Origin: Paenibacillus sp. 1781tsa1 | Lineage (GTDB): Bacteria; Bacillota; Bacilli; Paenibacillales; Paenibacillaceae | Direction: 5' to 3' | NCBI RefSeq assembly: GCF_024159265.1 | Contig: NZ_JAMYWY010000001.1 | Coordinates: 5,642,001-5,706,000 of the forward strand | Length of the DNA stretch: 64,000 nucleotides | Shown: positions 36,984 through 46,518 of the stretch, one piece after another | Layout of the letters: the number at the start of each line of letters is the position of its first letter | Position numbering within the stretch: the first letter of the stretch is position 1 | Made by a program: the position numbers and the translations under genes | Notes under the pieces: model-generated | Told to the model about the DNA's origin: nothing | What the model saw: the letters and a program-made list of their open reading frames with translations, nothing else | Databases searched by the model: none

Positions 36984-37391
36984 CTCTTCTACAATGAAAA
37001 TAACTCCACACCCGTGGAGCCTTCTTCATATGAAATGCTGTTACCAAACGTTAAACATGTATGATCCAGATCAGAACGACATATATAATGAAGTTGGAAT
37101 ATATTCTATTCGTTCCCTTGTTGGGCGAAAGACATGCGAATCATTGCACATTTGCTTCAAAATTATAAGCGCTGCGACGTTTACAGACAAAACGTTTTTT
37201 GTGTAAATAGCATCGAATTCAGCCAAAAAGGGAAAAACTCAGATATGGCGACGGATGGATCAGATTCTTTCGGTCCTTTTCATTCATTTTCAAGGATTTA
37301 CACCAGTTTTCGTTACATCATTGGCATTCGGTGCTTGGCCTGTGCTATGTTAACTTTAATATCCATATTAATGAAGGAGGAACACCATTAC
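36984..37391. other. Gap between ktrB and the CPBP protease gene
   Basis: This 408-bp divergent gap has no convincing gene. It must hold both promoters. A small stem CTCCAC..GTGGAG lies at about 37004-37019, 20 bp upstream of ktrB, and could affect its translation; in relatives ktr leaders can carry ydaO/yuaA c-di-AMP riboswitches, but I do not see the size or core motifs for one. TTTACA at 37180 has no good -10 behind it. Confidence 0.4.
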
Positions 37392-39089
37392 ATGAATCCC
37401 TTAGGGCAGCCTCTGCTACTCAAGGCTAACTTCAAGCGTCTGGGGTTGCTTGCGGCGATTGGCCTGATTCTATTTTTTGTATTTCAGATCTTTCCTGCTA
37501 CCTCATCGCAAACAACAGAAATTTCGTCCACGTCCTTCATAAGCAAGGAGCAGGCGACACAATCTGCACGATCATTCGCAGCTTCTGTGGATGACTATAC
37601 TTTGCCAAATGATGGCGAGAAACCCCTGGTAACCTACCAGACACATTCCGATATCTACGGGTATATGGCCAAAACCAAACAACTTGATACCTATAACCAG
37701 AAATGGGAAACAAGCTATCCTTACGATGTATACCGCGTTCGTTTGCCTGATCAGGACAAGGGCGGTTATCTTCATGTTGACGTACATATGAAAACAGGAA
37801 AAGTGGTCGGCTTCAAACGGGAACTGCCTTCTTCCCTCTACACCGCCATTGAGGCGGAGCAGAGCACCGGGAAAGTGACCACATCACAAGTACTTGCCGA
37901 AGGCAATATGTCACTGGACGAGAAAGAACGGTTGGCGGCTGGCGTTCTGACCGAATTCGGTTATGAAGTGCCCACACTTCAACTGGATACTCGCGATGGT
38001 GAAGCGGGACTGAAGTATACAGATCCTGCAAAAGCCATCGGAGACTCCAAGCTTGAACTGAATTTTACGTTTGAAGATGGTGCCGTACGATCATTCGATC
38101 CTGGCTTCTCGGTCCCTGAATCCCATACCGACTATGTAAAAGCTCAAACGCGCCAAGCCAACTGGATGACTTATGGCGGTTATGCATTCCTGACCTTTGT
38201 TCTGGGCGTGCTGGCAATCATCTATAGCATTCTGACCCGAGCACATACGTCTTTCAAACGCGGGATCATTCTCTCGCTGGTGTATTTCGCAGCTTCGGTT
38301 ATTGGTACGCTGAACATGATTCCACTCTTTCAGGCACAAGGGCTCTCCAGCTTCATGTTAGCGTTCCTGATGTTATTGCAGACAGGTATTACGCTGGTCA
38401 TGAGTGCAACCATCTATCTGTCCCTCGTTGCCGGTGACGGCATGTGGCGTAAAATAGGTCTTAATCCTTGGCCTCGTGCCACCGAACCGGGATACGGAAA
38501 ATATGTACTTCAAAGTATGTTTGCCGGTTACCTGTGGGCATTCATTCTGCTGGGTGTTCAATCCATCCTGTTCTTCATTCTGGAGCGAAGCATCGGCACA
38601 TGGTCAACGACGTCAGCAGATCAATCTACATTTAATATGACTTATGCCTGGCTCTTTCCGATCATGGCCTGGATGGCCGGTATTGGTGAAGAAGCCGTCT
38701 ATCGACTGTTCGGCATTCGTATGATGCAAAAAATTGTGCGTAACACGTTTATTGCCTGTCTGATCCCAACGATCATTTGGGCACTTGGACATACTTTATA
38801 TCCGATCTACCCGGTCATCACCCGGCCCATTGAGCTGATGGTCATTGGATTGCTGTTCAGTCTGATCATGCTGCGTCACGGCTTCATTGCCGTTGTATTC
38901 GCCCATGTGATCTTCGACAGCTTACTGATGGGACTCAGCCTGGTCTTTATGGGAGACGCCCTGAATATGGCTGCCGGACTCTTCTGGATTGTACTCCCGG
39001 CCATCGTTGGATATGTGATCTACAAATTCAATCCAAAACAAAAAGAGAAGCCGTATGTTACGACTCCTCATCCCGAAGTGCTGCAATAA
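37392..39089 (+). CDS. CPBP family intramembrane metalloprotease with PepSY-like domain
   Basis: This 565-residue membrane protein begins with a transmembrane segment ([18 protein letters not shown]) and an extracytoplasmic region to about residue 235 that starts with a PepSY-like segment ([15 protein letters not shown]). About seven helices follow. The CPBP motifs are [12 protein letters not shown] near 436 (EExxxR), WALGHTLYP near 465 and [10 protein letters not shown] near 510. The family includes type II CAAX proteases and bacteriocin-immunity proteins. The start at 37392 follows AAGGAGG. Its stop overlaps the uvrC stop region by 32 bp on the opposite strand. Confidence 0.87.
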   Translation: MNPLGQPLLLKANFKRLGLLAAIGLILFFVFQIFPATSSQTTEISSTSFISKEQATQSARSFAASVDDYTLPNDGEKPLVTYQTHSDIYGYMAKTKQLDTYNQKWETSYPYDVYRVRLPDQDKGGYLHVDVHMKTGKVVGFKRELPSSLYTAIEAEQSTGKVTTSQVLAEGNMSLDEKERLAAGVLTEFGYEVPTLQLDTRDGEAGLKYTDPAKAIGDSKLELNFTFEDGAVRSFDPGFSVPESHTDYVKAQTRQANWMTYGGYAFLTFVLGVLAIIYSILTRAHTSFKRGIILSLVYFAASVIGTLNMIPLFQAQGLSSFMLAFLMLLQTGITLVMSATIYLSLVAGDGMWRKIGLNPWPRATEPGYGKYVLQSMFAGYLWAFILLGVQSILFFILERSIGTWSTTSADQSTFNMTYAWLFPIMAWMAGIGEEAVYRLFGIRMMQKIVRNTFIACLIPTIIWALGHTLYPIYPVITRPIELMVIGLLFSLIMLRHGFIAVVFAHVIFDSLLMGLSLVFMGDALNMAAGLFWIVLPAIVGYVIYKFNPKQKEKPYVTTPHPEVLQ

Positions 39090-41145
39090 TCTGATTTGCC
39101 AGCTTGTCACCAATAGATAGAGGCCGGAAGTCTTCGACGCTGGCCTCTTTTATTTTGCGCAAAGAGCCAAAATGCTTCAACAGCAGTTTACGCCGCTTCT
39201 CTCCGATCCCCGGAATGGCATCTAAACGTGATGTCACCATCGATTTGCCACGCTGTTCCCGGTGGAACGAGATCGCAAAACGGTGGACCTCTTCCTGTAT
39301 CCGCTGCAACAGGTAGAATTCCTGACTATCCCTTGGCAGGGAGATGACTTCCGGTGGATTACCGATCATCAACTGTGAAGTCTTATGCTTCGCATCCTTC
39401 ACCAGTCCGCATACCGGGATAAACAGCCCCAGCTCATTTTCCAAAATATCGACCGCAGCCGAGATCTGTCCTTTACCACCATCGACCACAATCAGGTCAG
39501 GCTGGGTCAGGTTTTCTTTTAATACCCGCTCGTAACGGCGACGGATGACTTCTCTCATGGTTTCATAATCATCCGGTCCTTCAACCGAACGGACCTTGTA
39601 TTTCCGATATTCCTTCTTATCCGGTTTACCATCCGTAAATACGATCATGGCGGATACCGGGTTTGTACCCTGGATGTTCGAGTTATCAAACGCTTCAATA
39701 CGGTGAAGCTGATCCAGTCCAATAAAACGTCCCAGTCCTTCAGCAGCCTTGGATGTCCGTTCTTCATTTCGCTCAATCAGGCGGAACTTCTCTTCCAGTG
39801 CTACACGTGCATTATCCACAGCCATGGTGATCATCTGGCGTTTCAATCCACGTTGCGGGATAAGCACTTTGATCTCCAACCACTCCTGTAAAGCAGCAGC
39901 AACCTGAGTGGGGTCTTCCAGACCTGCTGGGAGCTTTTCAGTTGAAGCAGTTGTATCCATTGTGGGAACATCCTCTTGCATACTGTCAGGCTGTTCACCT
40001 TCTGACTCAGCGGAACTTCCATAAGGTGCACGGGTCTCAGCAACCAGTGGCTGGTTAGCGGTACTTTGCTCCACTTGTTGCGTTTGTTCGAACTCTACCG
40101 TAACTGCGGCGGGCACCGATCCATCAGCGTCAGGTACCATATCTGTACTGTCATCACCAGTTGACATATCTTTGGGCATTTCCGGCAACAAAATTTCTTG
40201 TGGCAATGCCGGATTATCACTGTAATATTGCGTAACGTAGGACATGAAGTCACTATACGCCTCACCGTAAAACGGGAAGGTGGATACGTGACGTTCAATC
40301 ATTTTACCCTGACGCATGTATAGGATCTGGACGCACATCCAGCCTTTATCAATGGCAAAACCAAATACATCACGGTCTCTGGCATCGGCCATCGTAATCT
40401 TCTGTTTTTCCATCATCGCATCGATGGCAATTACCTGGTCGCGCAGTTCCTTGGCACGTTCAAAATAAAGATCCTCCGCGGCCTCCTGCATCTTACGCTG
40501 CAAGTCCTTCTTGATCTCTTCGTGACCACCGCTCAGAAATGAACCAATCTCTTGTGAAATCTGGTCGTACTGCTCCTTCTCCACTTCCTTCACACAAGGG
40601 GCAAGACATTGTCCCATGTGATAGTACAGGCACACTTCTTTGGGCATTACACCACATTTGCGCAGTGGATACATACGATCGAGCAATTTTTTCGTTTGGT
40701 GTGCCGCATACGAGTTCGGATAAGGTCCGAAGTATTTGGCTTTATCTTTCAGCACACGCCGGGTTACTTCCAGACGGGGGTGCTTTTCATTTGTAATTTT
40801 AAGATACGGAAAAGTCTTGTCATCCTTAAGCAACACGTTATAACGCGGCATATGTTTCTTGATCAGGTTACACTCCAGAATGAGTGCTTCCATGTTGCTG
40901 CCCGTCACGATATATTCGAAATCACGGATTTCGGACACCAGACGCTGGGTCTTTCCGTTATGACTGCCGATAAAATAAGAGCGTACACGGTTCTTCAGCA
41001 CTTTGGCCTTACCGACATAGATAATCGTGCCTTCACTGTTCTTCATCAGGTAACATCCAGACATATCTGGCAGCAAAGCGAGCTTATGGCGAATCTGCTC
41101 CAATGCCTTCTCCTGATCCTGCAAATCATTCATGAATTGATCCAT
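39058..41145 (-). CDS. uvrC: Excinuclease ABC subunit C with an extra acidic/Gln-rich insert
   Basis: This 695-residue nuclease makes both incisions in nucleotide excision repair with UvrA and UvrB. It has the GIY-YIG domain near residue 30 ([25 protein letters not shown]), a Cys-containing region near 150, the UVR motif near 205-240, the RNase H-like second nuclease ([21 protein letters not shown] near 470) and C-terminal helix-hairpin-helix motifs ([26 protein letters not shown]). Most UvrC have about 590-620 residues; the extra length is a low-complexity stretch at about 315-405 rich in Glu, Gln, Ser and Thr. AAGGAGG precedes the ATG. Its upstream leader is occupied by repeats. Confidence 0.95.
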   Translation of the reverse strand: MDQFMNDLQDQEKALEQIRHKLALLPDMSGCYLMKNSEGTIIYVGKAKVLKNRVRSYFIGSHNGKTQRLVSEIRDFEYIVTGSNMEALILECNLIKKHMPRYNVLLKDDKTFPYLKITNEKHPRLEVTRRVLKDKAKYFGPYPNSYAAHQTKKLLDRMYPLRKCGVMPKEVCLYYHMGQCLAPCVKEVEKEQYDQISQEIGSFLSGGHEEIKKDLQRKMQEAAEDLYFERAKELRDQVIAIDAMMEKQKITMADARDRDVFGFAIDKGWMCVQILYMRQGKMIERHVSTFPFYGEAYSDFMSYVTQYYSDNPALPQEILLPEMPKDMSTGDDSTDMVPDADGSVPAAVTVEFEQTQQVEQSTANQPLVAETRAPYGSSAESEGEQPDSMQEDVPTMDTTASTEKLPAGLEDPTQVAAALQEWLEIKVLIPQRGLKRQMITMAVDNARVALEEKFRLIERNEERTSKAAEGLGRFIGLDQLHRIEAFDNSNIQGTNPVSAMIVFTDGKPDKKEYRKYKVRSVEGPDDYETMREVIRRRYERVLKENLTQPDLIVVDGGKGQISAAVDILENELGLFIPVCGLVKDAKHKTSQLMIGNPPEVISLPRDSQEFYLLQRIQEEVHRFAISFHREQRGKSMVTSRLDAIPGIGEKRRKLLLKHFGSLRKIKEASVEDFRPLSIGDKLANQIIAALRDEES

Positions 41146-41188
41146 AATGCAGTGAATCCTCCTTCCCGAAAAAAGTATAAATATGAGG

Positions 41189-41563
41189 TTACACTAAGCC
41201 ATTCCGATTACAGTACCGTCTTCCAATCCGTTATCAGATTGTCTCTGATTCACTTTTTTAAGAAGAAACTAAAGATAATTTCACACTGGCACTACGATGA
41301 CAGAACAACCTTCCAATCCCTGTTATCCCCAGAATTTTTTTCATTCCCTTTTCTCAAGGGAAAAATCTGTTGATAGCGTATGCTTCCGATGCAGCTTTCT
41401 TTCAGAAAGCTTTTAGGGGAACGCTTCGCTTTTTCAGGTTTTTTCTGTCCTCTACGTTACTGTGTAAATAATTAGTTCCAACTATATATCAGAGATGAAT
41501 CCGGGATCAACGCGAGCACTTCGCTTCTCCAGATCGGTTCTGTACTCTACATTCAAGTGTAAA
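41189..41563 (+). repeat. Older palindromic repeat interrupted by copy 4
   Basis: A left arm at 41189-41240 (TTACACTAAGCCATTCCGAT, then CTTCCAATCCGTTATC) and a right arm at 41498-41563 (AATCCGGGATCAACGCGAGC, then CTTCGCTTCTCC and AAGTGTAAA) fit the family as the two halves of one decayed element. Between them lies a complete copy. The order suggests insertion of one member into the centre of another. Confidence 0.6.
41249..41488 (+). repeat. Palindromic intergenic repeat, copy 4 (inner)
   Basis: This copy has CACACTGGCACT, GATGACAGAACAACC, CTGTTATCCCCAGA, a degraded central stem, then CGCTTCGCTTTTTC, TTCTGTCCTCTACG, TGTGTAAAT and AGTTCCAACTATATA. About 45 bp of extra sequence with its own small stem (AGCTTTCTTTCAGAAAGCT) sits in the right arm after TGATAGCG. 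It lies upstream of uvrC. Confidence 0.82.
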
Positions 41564-41607
41564 AAATATTTTTACTTTATATTGTCCTATATAAAGGTAT
41601 TCGACAC

Positions 41608-41640
41608 AAAACGCCCCCGGTATGTAAACCGGAGGCGTAT
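41608..41640 (-). terminator. Terminator of trxA
   Basis: On the minus strand ACGCCTCCGGT and ACCGGGGGCGT pair with one wobble around six bases, followed by TTTTG. It lies 17 bp past the trxA stop. Confidence 0.75.
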
Positions 41641-41655
41641 GTGAAAGCCTGTAAC

Positions 41656-41973
41656 TTATTGGTGTTTTTCAATAATTCCTTTGAGTGCATCTTTCGAGTT
41701 CAGACCAACCACTTTATCTACCGGTTGACCATCTTTGAAGAAGATCAAAGTTGGAATGCTCATTACGCCAAAGCGGGAAGCAGATTCCGGGTTTTCATCC
41801 ACGTTAACTTTAGCAATTTTCACTGCATCGCCAACTTCTGTGGACAGCTCTTCCAGGATTGGAGCGAGCATTTTACAAGGACCACACCAAGGCGCCCAGA
41901 AATCAACAAGAACCGTTCCTTCGCCTTCTACTTCAGCGTTGAAGGATTGATCGGATACGTTAACAATAGCCAT
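41656..41973 (-). CDS. trxA: Thioredoxin
   Basis: This 105-residue cytoplasmic protein keeps protein thiols reduced. It has the redox site WAPWCGPCKM at residues 27-36, the buried Asp in VLVDFWA at 24, and the cis-Pro in SIPTLIFF near 73. Length and sequence fit standard bacterial thioredoxin. AAGGAGG stands seven bases before the ATG. It is monocistronic, with its own promoter and terminator. Confidence 0.97.
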   Translation of the reverse strand: MAIVNVSDQSFNAEVEGEGTVLVDFWAPWCGPCKMLAPILEELSTEVGDAVKIAKVNVDENPESASRFGVMSIPTLIFFKDGQPVDKVVGLNSKDALKGIIEKHQ

Positions 41974-42039
41974 GAAATTGTCCTCCTTATATATACTTAC
42001 GGTTTTATTTTAACCTGTAACGTCGTGAACGACACTTCC

Positions 42040-42069
42040 AGTATAACACAGGTACATTAAACTTGTGAA
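42040..42069 (-). promoter_or_regulatory. Sigma-A promoter for trxA
   Basis: On the minus strand TTCACA (42069-42064) and TATACT (42045-42040) are 18 bp apart, about 67 bp before the start codon. Confidence 0.55.
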
Positions 42070-42144
42070 TTGAACGCTGCAATGTTCATCTTCCCAACAT
42101 GAAATCTTCACAATTACAGGATGTGGCATACCCACTGCAAAATC

Positions 42145-42174
42145 TTTACAAACGCTTTCTTTTCCAAGTATACT
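42145..42174 (+). promoter_or_regulatory. Sigma-A promoter for the 51-residue membrane protein
   Basis: TTTACA at 42145-42150 and TATACT at 42169-42174 are 18 bp apart, 64 bp before the start codon of the small gene at 42239. Confidence 0.65.
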
Positions 42175-42238
42175 AAAATTACTCCGGGTTTGCAGCCGCT
42201 TCAGGCCAAGCTGTCATTCCCCATAAGGAGGCAATAAC

Positions 42239-42394
42239 ATGGATGCAAATGTGCGGATCAGCGACCCGCGTGAACATGTGAACGAGGAACCCCGCAACGA
42301 TCTGTTTGATCTGATCGCGGGTGTTGCCGGCATGGCTGGCCTGATGACAGTGATCTTTTTCGGTATGGTCATCTTCAAATTCCTCACCGAATAG
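42239..42394 (+). CDS. Small membrane protein of 51 residues, possibly YqzM-like
   Basis: An ATG with AAGGAGG eight bases before it opens a frame of 51 codons. The first 24 residues are polar and charged (MDANVRISDPREHVNEEPRN), the rest one membrane helix (GVAGMAGLMTVIFFGMVIFKFL). A polar head with one C-terminal helix is seen in the YqzM family of Bacillus, but the match is only in shape. It has its own promoter and terminator, so it is very likely expressed. Confidence 0.75.
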   Translation: MDANVRISDPREHVNEEPRNDLFDLIAGVAGMAGLMTVIFFGMVIFKFLTE

Positions 42395-42420
42395 GTTGCT
42401 CAGGCTCACGCAGGACCAGA

Positions 42421-42463
42421 AAAGCCCGGTTTTCGCGACAATGCGAAAGCCAGGCTTTTTTTG
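42421..42463 (+). terminator. Terminator after the small membrane protein gene
   Basis: AAAAGCCCGGTTTTCGC pairs with GCGAAAGCCAGGCTTTT with two mismatches, followed by a run of seven T. It may also stop transcripts of dnaI from the other side. Confidence 0.8.
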
Positions 42464-42519
42464 GGACTACTTATAATGTAAAAAGTACATTTTGCCGATC
42501 AGACCAAAAGAATTACCGG

Positions 42520-43470
42520 TTAACGTTTGCCACGCTGATTCTCACCCCGAACGGAGATGACATCCACGAATGGACGAATCCGGTCCATGAGACGCTGGCC
42601 TTTATTCATTTCCTCGCCGTCCCGATTGGTGAAGCTAAGATGTTTTTCAAGCCCATCCAGATTGTAATTGGACGTATAGAACGTTGGTTTGCGATTCATC
42701 CGATAGTTCAGAATGGACCCCATCACATGATCCCGAACCCAAGGATTCAGATTCTCTGCCCCGATATCATCAAAGATGAGTAGATCACAACTTTTCAGAA
42801 CATCCGTCATTTCCTTTAGCTTCTGCCCTTCACTGATCATGGATTTCAGATCCTCCACAAAGTCAGGCATATAGATAATGACACCCGTGTGGCCTGCAAC
42901 CGCCAATTCGTGCAACAGATAACACATCAGAAACGTCTTGCCTGTCCCGAATGTCCCTTCCAGGAATAGTCCTTGCGGAGATAATCCGTTCTCCTTGGTC
43001 TCCCTAATATAACGAAGCACCTGATTCACTGCCGGAGCACGCATCCGATCCTTGCCCATGATCTCCACGTCGTTATATCCAGCACTGAGCGCACGCTCAT
43101 CCACATAGAAACTGCGAATGCGTTGCTTAATGATATGTTCATTTTGCCGGGCGACATGTTTGGAACAAGGTGCTTTTATATCTATGATTTCGGGTTTACC
43201 GTTAAAATGTTCTACTTCCAGTTTGCAAAAGTGGCCCTGAAAATCGTTAGGACAGTTGTCGAGTCCCGGACAATTCGCACAGTTCTTAGAGTCTTTGGCG
43301 TACTGAAACAGCTTGCTCAGATCGGTCATGAGCTGTGCATCTTGCAGTTCAGGATGACCTGCGCGGAATTCGCGTACGTACGGATTTTCCATCAATTCCG
43401 CCGCAATCCGCCGCGATTGCTCACGAAAGGCAGGGTTCAGCTGCTGAAGCAGTCCTCCCAAGGATTCCAT
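42520..43470 (-). CDS. dnaI: Primosomal protein DnaI, helicase loader
   Basis: This 316-residue AAA+ protein loads the replicative helicase at origins and restart sites. The N-terminal domain has a zinc site, CANCPGLDNC with a later HFC, and CSKH (residues about 65-115). The ATPase domain has Walker A EGTFGTGKT near 172, Walker B LLIFDDIG near 235 and the sensor SNYNLDGLEKH near 272. RLMDRIRPF near 298 is the C-terminal arginine region. The start at 43470 follows AAGGGGG by nine bases. In Bacillus dnaI lies next to dnaB; here the next upstream gene is an alpha-mannosidase, so the pair has been separated or dnaB lies elsewhere. Confidence 0.9.
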   Translation of the reverse strand: MESLGGLLQQLNPAFREQSRRIAAELMENPYVREFRAGHPELQDAQLMTDLSKLFQYAKDSKNCANCPGLDNCPNDFQGHFCKLEVEHFNGKPEIIDIKAPCSKHVARQNEHIIKQRIRSFYVDERALSAGYNDVEIMGKDRMRAPAVNQVLRYIRETKENGLSPQGLFLEGTFGTGKTFLMCYLLHELAVAGHTGVIIYMPDFVEDLKSMISEGQKLKEMTDVLKSCDLLIFDDIGAENLNPWVRDHVMGSILNYRMNRKPTFYTSNYNLDGLEKHLSFTNRDGEEMNKGQRLMDRIRPFVDVISVRGENQRGKR

Positions 43471-43722
43471 GGCTTCAAGCCCCCTTAATGTTTCAATATA
43501 GAATGAACAATTGAAGTGTACCCATGGCCATCTTGATGGCATAGGAACTTTCGATCATTTGCAATTCTACTGTTCATTCTATAGAAAAACAACCAATAAC
43601 TCAACAGATACATCTGGTAAATAGCGTAACCCTTCCGCCACCGTACGTAATGCCTAGTTTAGAGCATACTTGCAGTCCTGCACCTTTTAGTGCATGTCCA
43701 AAAATCTGTTTTTCAACCTCAA

Positions 43723-46518
43723 TTAGCGGCGCAAGCCGACAGTGATGATCTCGCATGAACCTGTCTGTATGTTCCATTCCTTACTGGCAAATGATAATGT
43801 CGATGCCTCTTCTATGCTGCGGGCATGAAGCATCTCACCCTCTTCCTCCAGTATGTTGCTCTTGTATGCCGTTTCGAATGGCTGCGGATTCGCTTGTGAT
43901 GAAGCAAGATTCAACGTGGCAGAGTCAGTGGTCATATTGAACCAGCGAAGCATGACATCGCCGGAATCCTCATTTACCTTGAGGGAGGAAAACGCCAAGC
44001 CGTCCCCTTGCCATGCAAACGGTGTGTTACTAGGTGTCAGATAACCTGGGTGTACTTCGGTTTGTGCCAGCGTCCAAGGAACTTGGAACTGATAGGCCTC
44101 AATATATGCACCTGACGCTGCACCATTTCCATCGTGGGGAATGATCTCGATCTGAAATGTATGTTCACCAAGGCATTGTGCTTCTGGTGTCGGGAACAAG
44201 CCCCAGTCTCCAAGTTCGCCCACAGCACGAAGCAGCGTAACCGCGATGGTATTGCGTCCATCCTGAAGGACTTCATATTCATTCAGACCCAGATTGGCCA
44301 CGACCAATCCCGACGCTTCTTCACTCACATCCACAAAACTCTGTTGATGCTGTGTATTGCTTGGATTTTGCCACTCCGGTGCAGGTGTGTTATCACGTGT
44401 TGCAATTTCGAACATGGAATCCACATGATGAACAGCAGATACAAGATCGGTTGGGAAAAGGGCGCGCACCCGATGATCCTTCGCCTGATTGTTGAAGGTT
44501 GTCTCCATTTGCACTCCTTTTCCACTACGACTAAGCGATATAACAGTACGGATCTGAAGTGGAATCATTTTAGTTGAACGCTGAGCTTTGCGATGTGGAT
44601 AATAAATCAGTTCTCGCTGTTCCTGATCCAACATCTCATCCGCCGACTCCGGTATTTCCCAATGATGAATCACTTCGAACGAGGCCAAATATGATGTATC
44701 CTCAAGGATTCGAATCTCAGCCTGAAGTGCTTCAGTTGTTTGAGCCACTTCGTTCTCTGGCTGCTTGAACATGTATTCATTACCGATATCACCCACATTT
44801 TCGTACACCCCAAGGTCCTTATAAGTCCGACCTGTTCGTTTATCCGTGATTGTGAATGAACCGTTGTCTGCAATCGTGACGATCAAATATTGATTCTCCA
44901 TGCCACGTTCACCACGCAACAAGGTATTTATTTTCGATGGAGAGCCACTCTTTGAATGATCCACAAAGTTGACCAATGCATAGGTTTTTAGTCCAAATGC
45001 AGCTACATTTTCTGTTTCAAAACGAATACGTACACGCCGACAGCTATACGGCTGACGGAAGCGATCATCTGGCAGATCATAGCCAAATTGCAGACCCAGA
45101 TCCTCCACCGTACATGGAATGTGGTTACCATCTTCATCTACAAGTATGCGATCTGACAGTTCAACGGCTTTCATCTGTGCCGCCATCTCTTCCAATGTAT
45201 ATCCATCCCGGAAATACAACCGAGCCGCATCCAGTTCCATCTGAACTACACCGCTTCGTTCCCACCCTGTTGTATTAAACACCACAACAGGCCTAGCACC
45301 CTCACCGTAACGCTCAAATATGGAGGTATCTACGGCTGTGGCAATCTGGTTGGTGCTGTCCTCAATTAATGCTTCTGCCACATGGCGGCTCTTATCAAAT
45401 CGTGTTACCATCTCGCGATGCACCTCATCCACACTGCATCCACAGATGCTGTCATGGGGGTGATTCTGCATGAGCGTTTTCCAGGCATATGTGAGCTGAT
45501 CATGTGGATAGGCATGCCCAAGCAGATAGGCATAGGATGCCAAGGGTTCAGCCACCTTTTCCAGCATGGTCTGGCCCAGCTGGTTCATCTGTTTCAGATA
45601 CACACGAGCCGAGGCAGTGTTCACCAGGGTCCCCCAGCCATCGGTACGCTGGCTGCGCAGTTCTCCTTTGACCGTGGACAACTCATGTTCAGCCGATGCT
45701 CTCAGGGCAGTCAGATAATCTGGAAAGTTCGAGTGAATGAACTCGATATCGGGATATAATTGCTCAGCCATACGGATCGCTTCCGGCAGGTCTCGCTGAA
45801 TCGGCTGGTGATCACATCCATTCATGTACAACAGCTCATTGGTGGATGCATATTTCTCTGCGTCAGCAAGCTTGGTTTCCCAGAACTTGCGGGCTGAAGC
45901 CTCATCTACTGGAACTTCATTCCCGTTGGAATACCAGTTGGCAAACAATACGCCGAGCACTTTCGATCCGTCTGGCCCTTCCCACATCAGCTCCGAGAAG
46001 CTTGATTCATATCCGGCATCCGATACCGTATTATTGAAGCCTGTGGGCTTCACACCACGGCCAAAAAACACATTATCAATGCCCGATTGCTGCATCAACT
46101 GCGGAGTCTGTCCGACCAATCCGAATGTATCGGGAAAATAACCAATTTTCGAAGGGGTACCGTAACGCTTGGCGTCCTTATGTCCAACCTGCATGTTGCG
46201 CACATTGGCTTCTCCACTCGTCAGAAAAGCATCCTGCAAAATGTACCATGGTCCAATCACAATCCGCCCATTGCGGATATGTTTCTCCAGTCGTTCCTTC
46301 TGCTCAGGGCGAACCTGAAGATAGTCATCGATGATAATCGTTTGTCCATCCAAATAAAAGCTTTTATAGTCTGATCCCTCATCCAGCTGATCCAATAGTG
46401 AATCCACGAGCTGAATGAGACGCATATGGTGCTTCTCATACGGCAAGTACCATTCCCGATCCCAGTGGGTATGCGAAATAATATGTGCTCTTTTCGACTT
46501 GTTTGTCTGTTTGGTCAT
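43723..46518 (-). CDS. Alpha-mannosidase, glycoside hydrolase family 38 (MngB-like)
   Basis: This 931-residue hydrolase removes terminal alpha-mannose. The N-terminal zinc site begins with ISHTHWDREWYLPYE (His16, His18, Asp20); the nucleophile Asp is in YFPDTFGLVGQ near residue 130, and NHPHDSICGCS near 365 gives another zinc His. The rest forms the beta-sandwich half. It is closest in style to bacterial MngB-type enzymes. No signal peptide is present, so it acts in the cytoplasm. Its ATG overlaps the stop of the upstream gene (ATGA at 46515-46518). Last gene of the mannose-glycan operon. Confidence 0.92.
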   Translation of the reverse strand: MTKQTNKSKRAHIISHTHWDREWYLPYEKHHMRLIQLVDSLLDQLDEGSDYKSFYLDGQTIIIDDYLQVRPEQKERLEKHIRNGRIVIGPWYILQDAFLTSGEANVRNMQVGHKDAKRYGTPSKIGYFPDTFGLVGQTPQLMQQSGIDNVFFGRGVKPTGFNNTVSDAGYESSFSELMWEGPDGSKVLGVLFANWYSNGNEVPVDEASARKFWETKLADAEKYASTNELLYMNGCDHQPIQRDLPEAIRMAEQLYPDIEFIHSNFPDYLTALRASAEHELSTVKGELRSQRTDGWGTLVNTASARVYLKQMNQLGQTMLEKVAEPLASYAYLLGHAYPHDQLTYAWKTLMQNHPHDSICGCSVDEVHREMVTRFDKSRHVAEALIEDSTNQIATAVDTSIFERYGEGARPVVVFNTTGWERSGVVQMELDAARLYFRDGYTLEEMAAQMKAVELSDRILVDEDGNHIPCTVEDLGLQFGYDLPDDRFRQPYSCRRVRIRFETENVAAFGLKTYALVNFVDHSKSGSPSKINTLLRGERGMENQYLIVTIADNGSFTITDKRTGRTYKDLGVYENVGDIGNEYMFKQPENEVAQTTEALQAEIRILEDTSYLASFEVIHHWEIPESADEMLDQEQRELIYYPHRKAQRSTKMIPLQIRTVISLSRSGKGVQMETTFNNQAKDHRVRALFPTDLVSAVHHVDSMFEIATRDNTPAPEWQNPSNTQHQQSFVDVSEEASGLVVANLGLNEYEVLQDGRNTIAVTLLRAVGELGDWGLFPTPEAQCLGEHTFQIEIIPHDGNGAASGAYIEAYQFQVPWTLAQTEVHPGYLTPSNTPFAWQGDGLAFSSLKVNEDSGDVMLRWFNMTTDSATLNLASSQANPQPFETAYKSNILEEEGEMLHARSIEEASTLSFASKEWNIQTGSCEIITVGLRR

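Noticed and set aside
36984-37391. c-di-AMP riboswitch before ktrB
   Set aside because: Known for some potassium genes, but only a 6-bp stem is visible and the conserved core motifs are absent.
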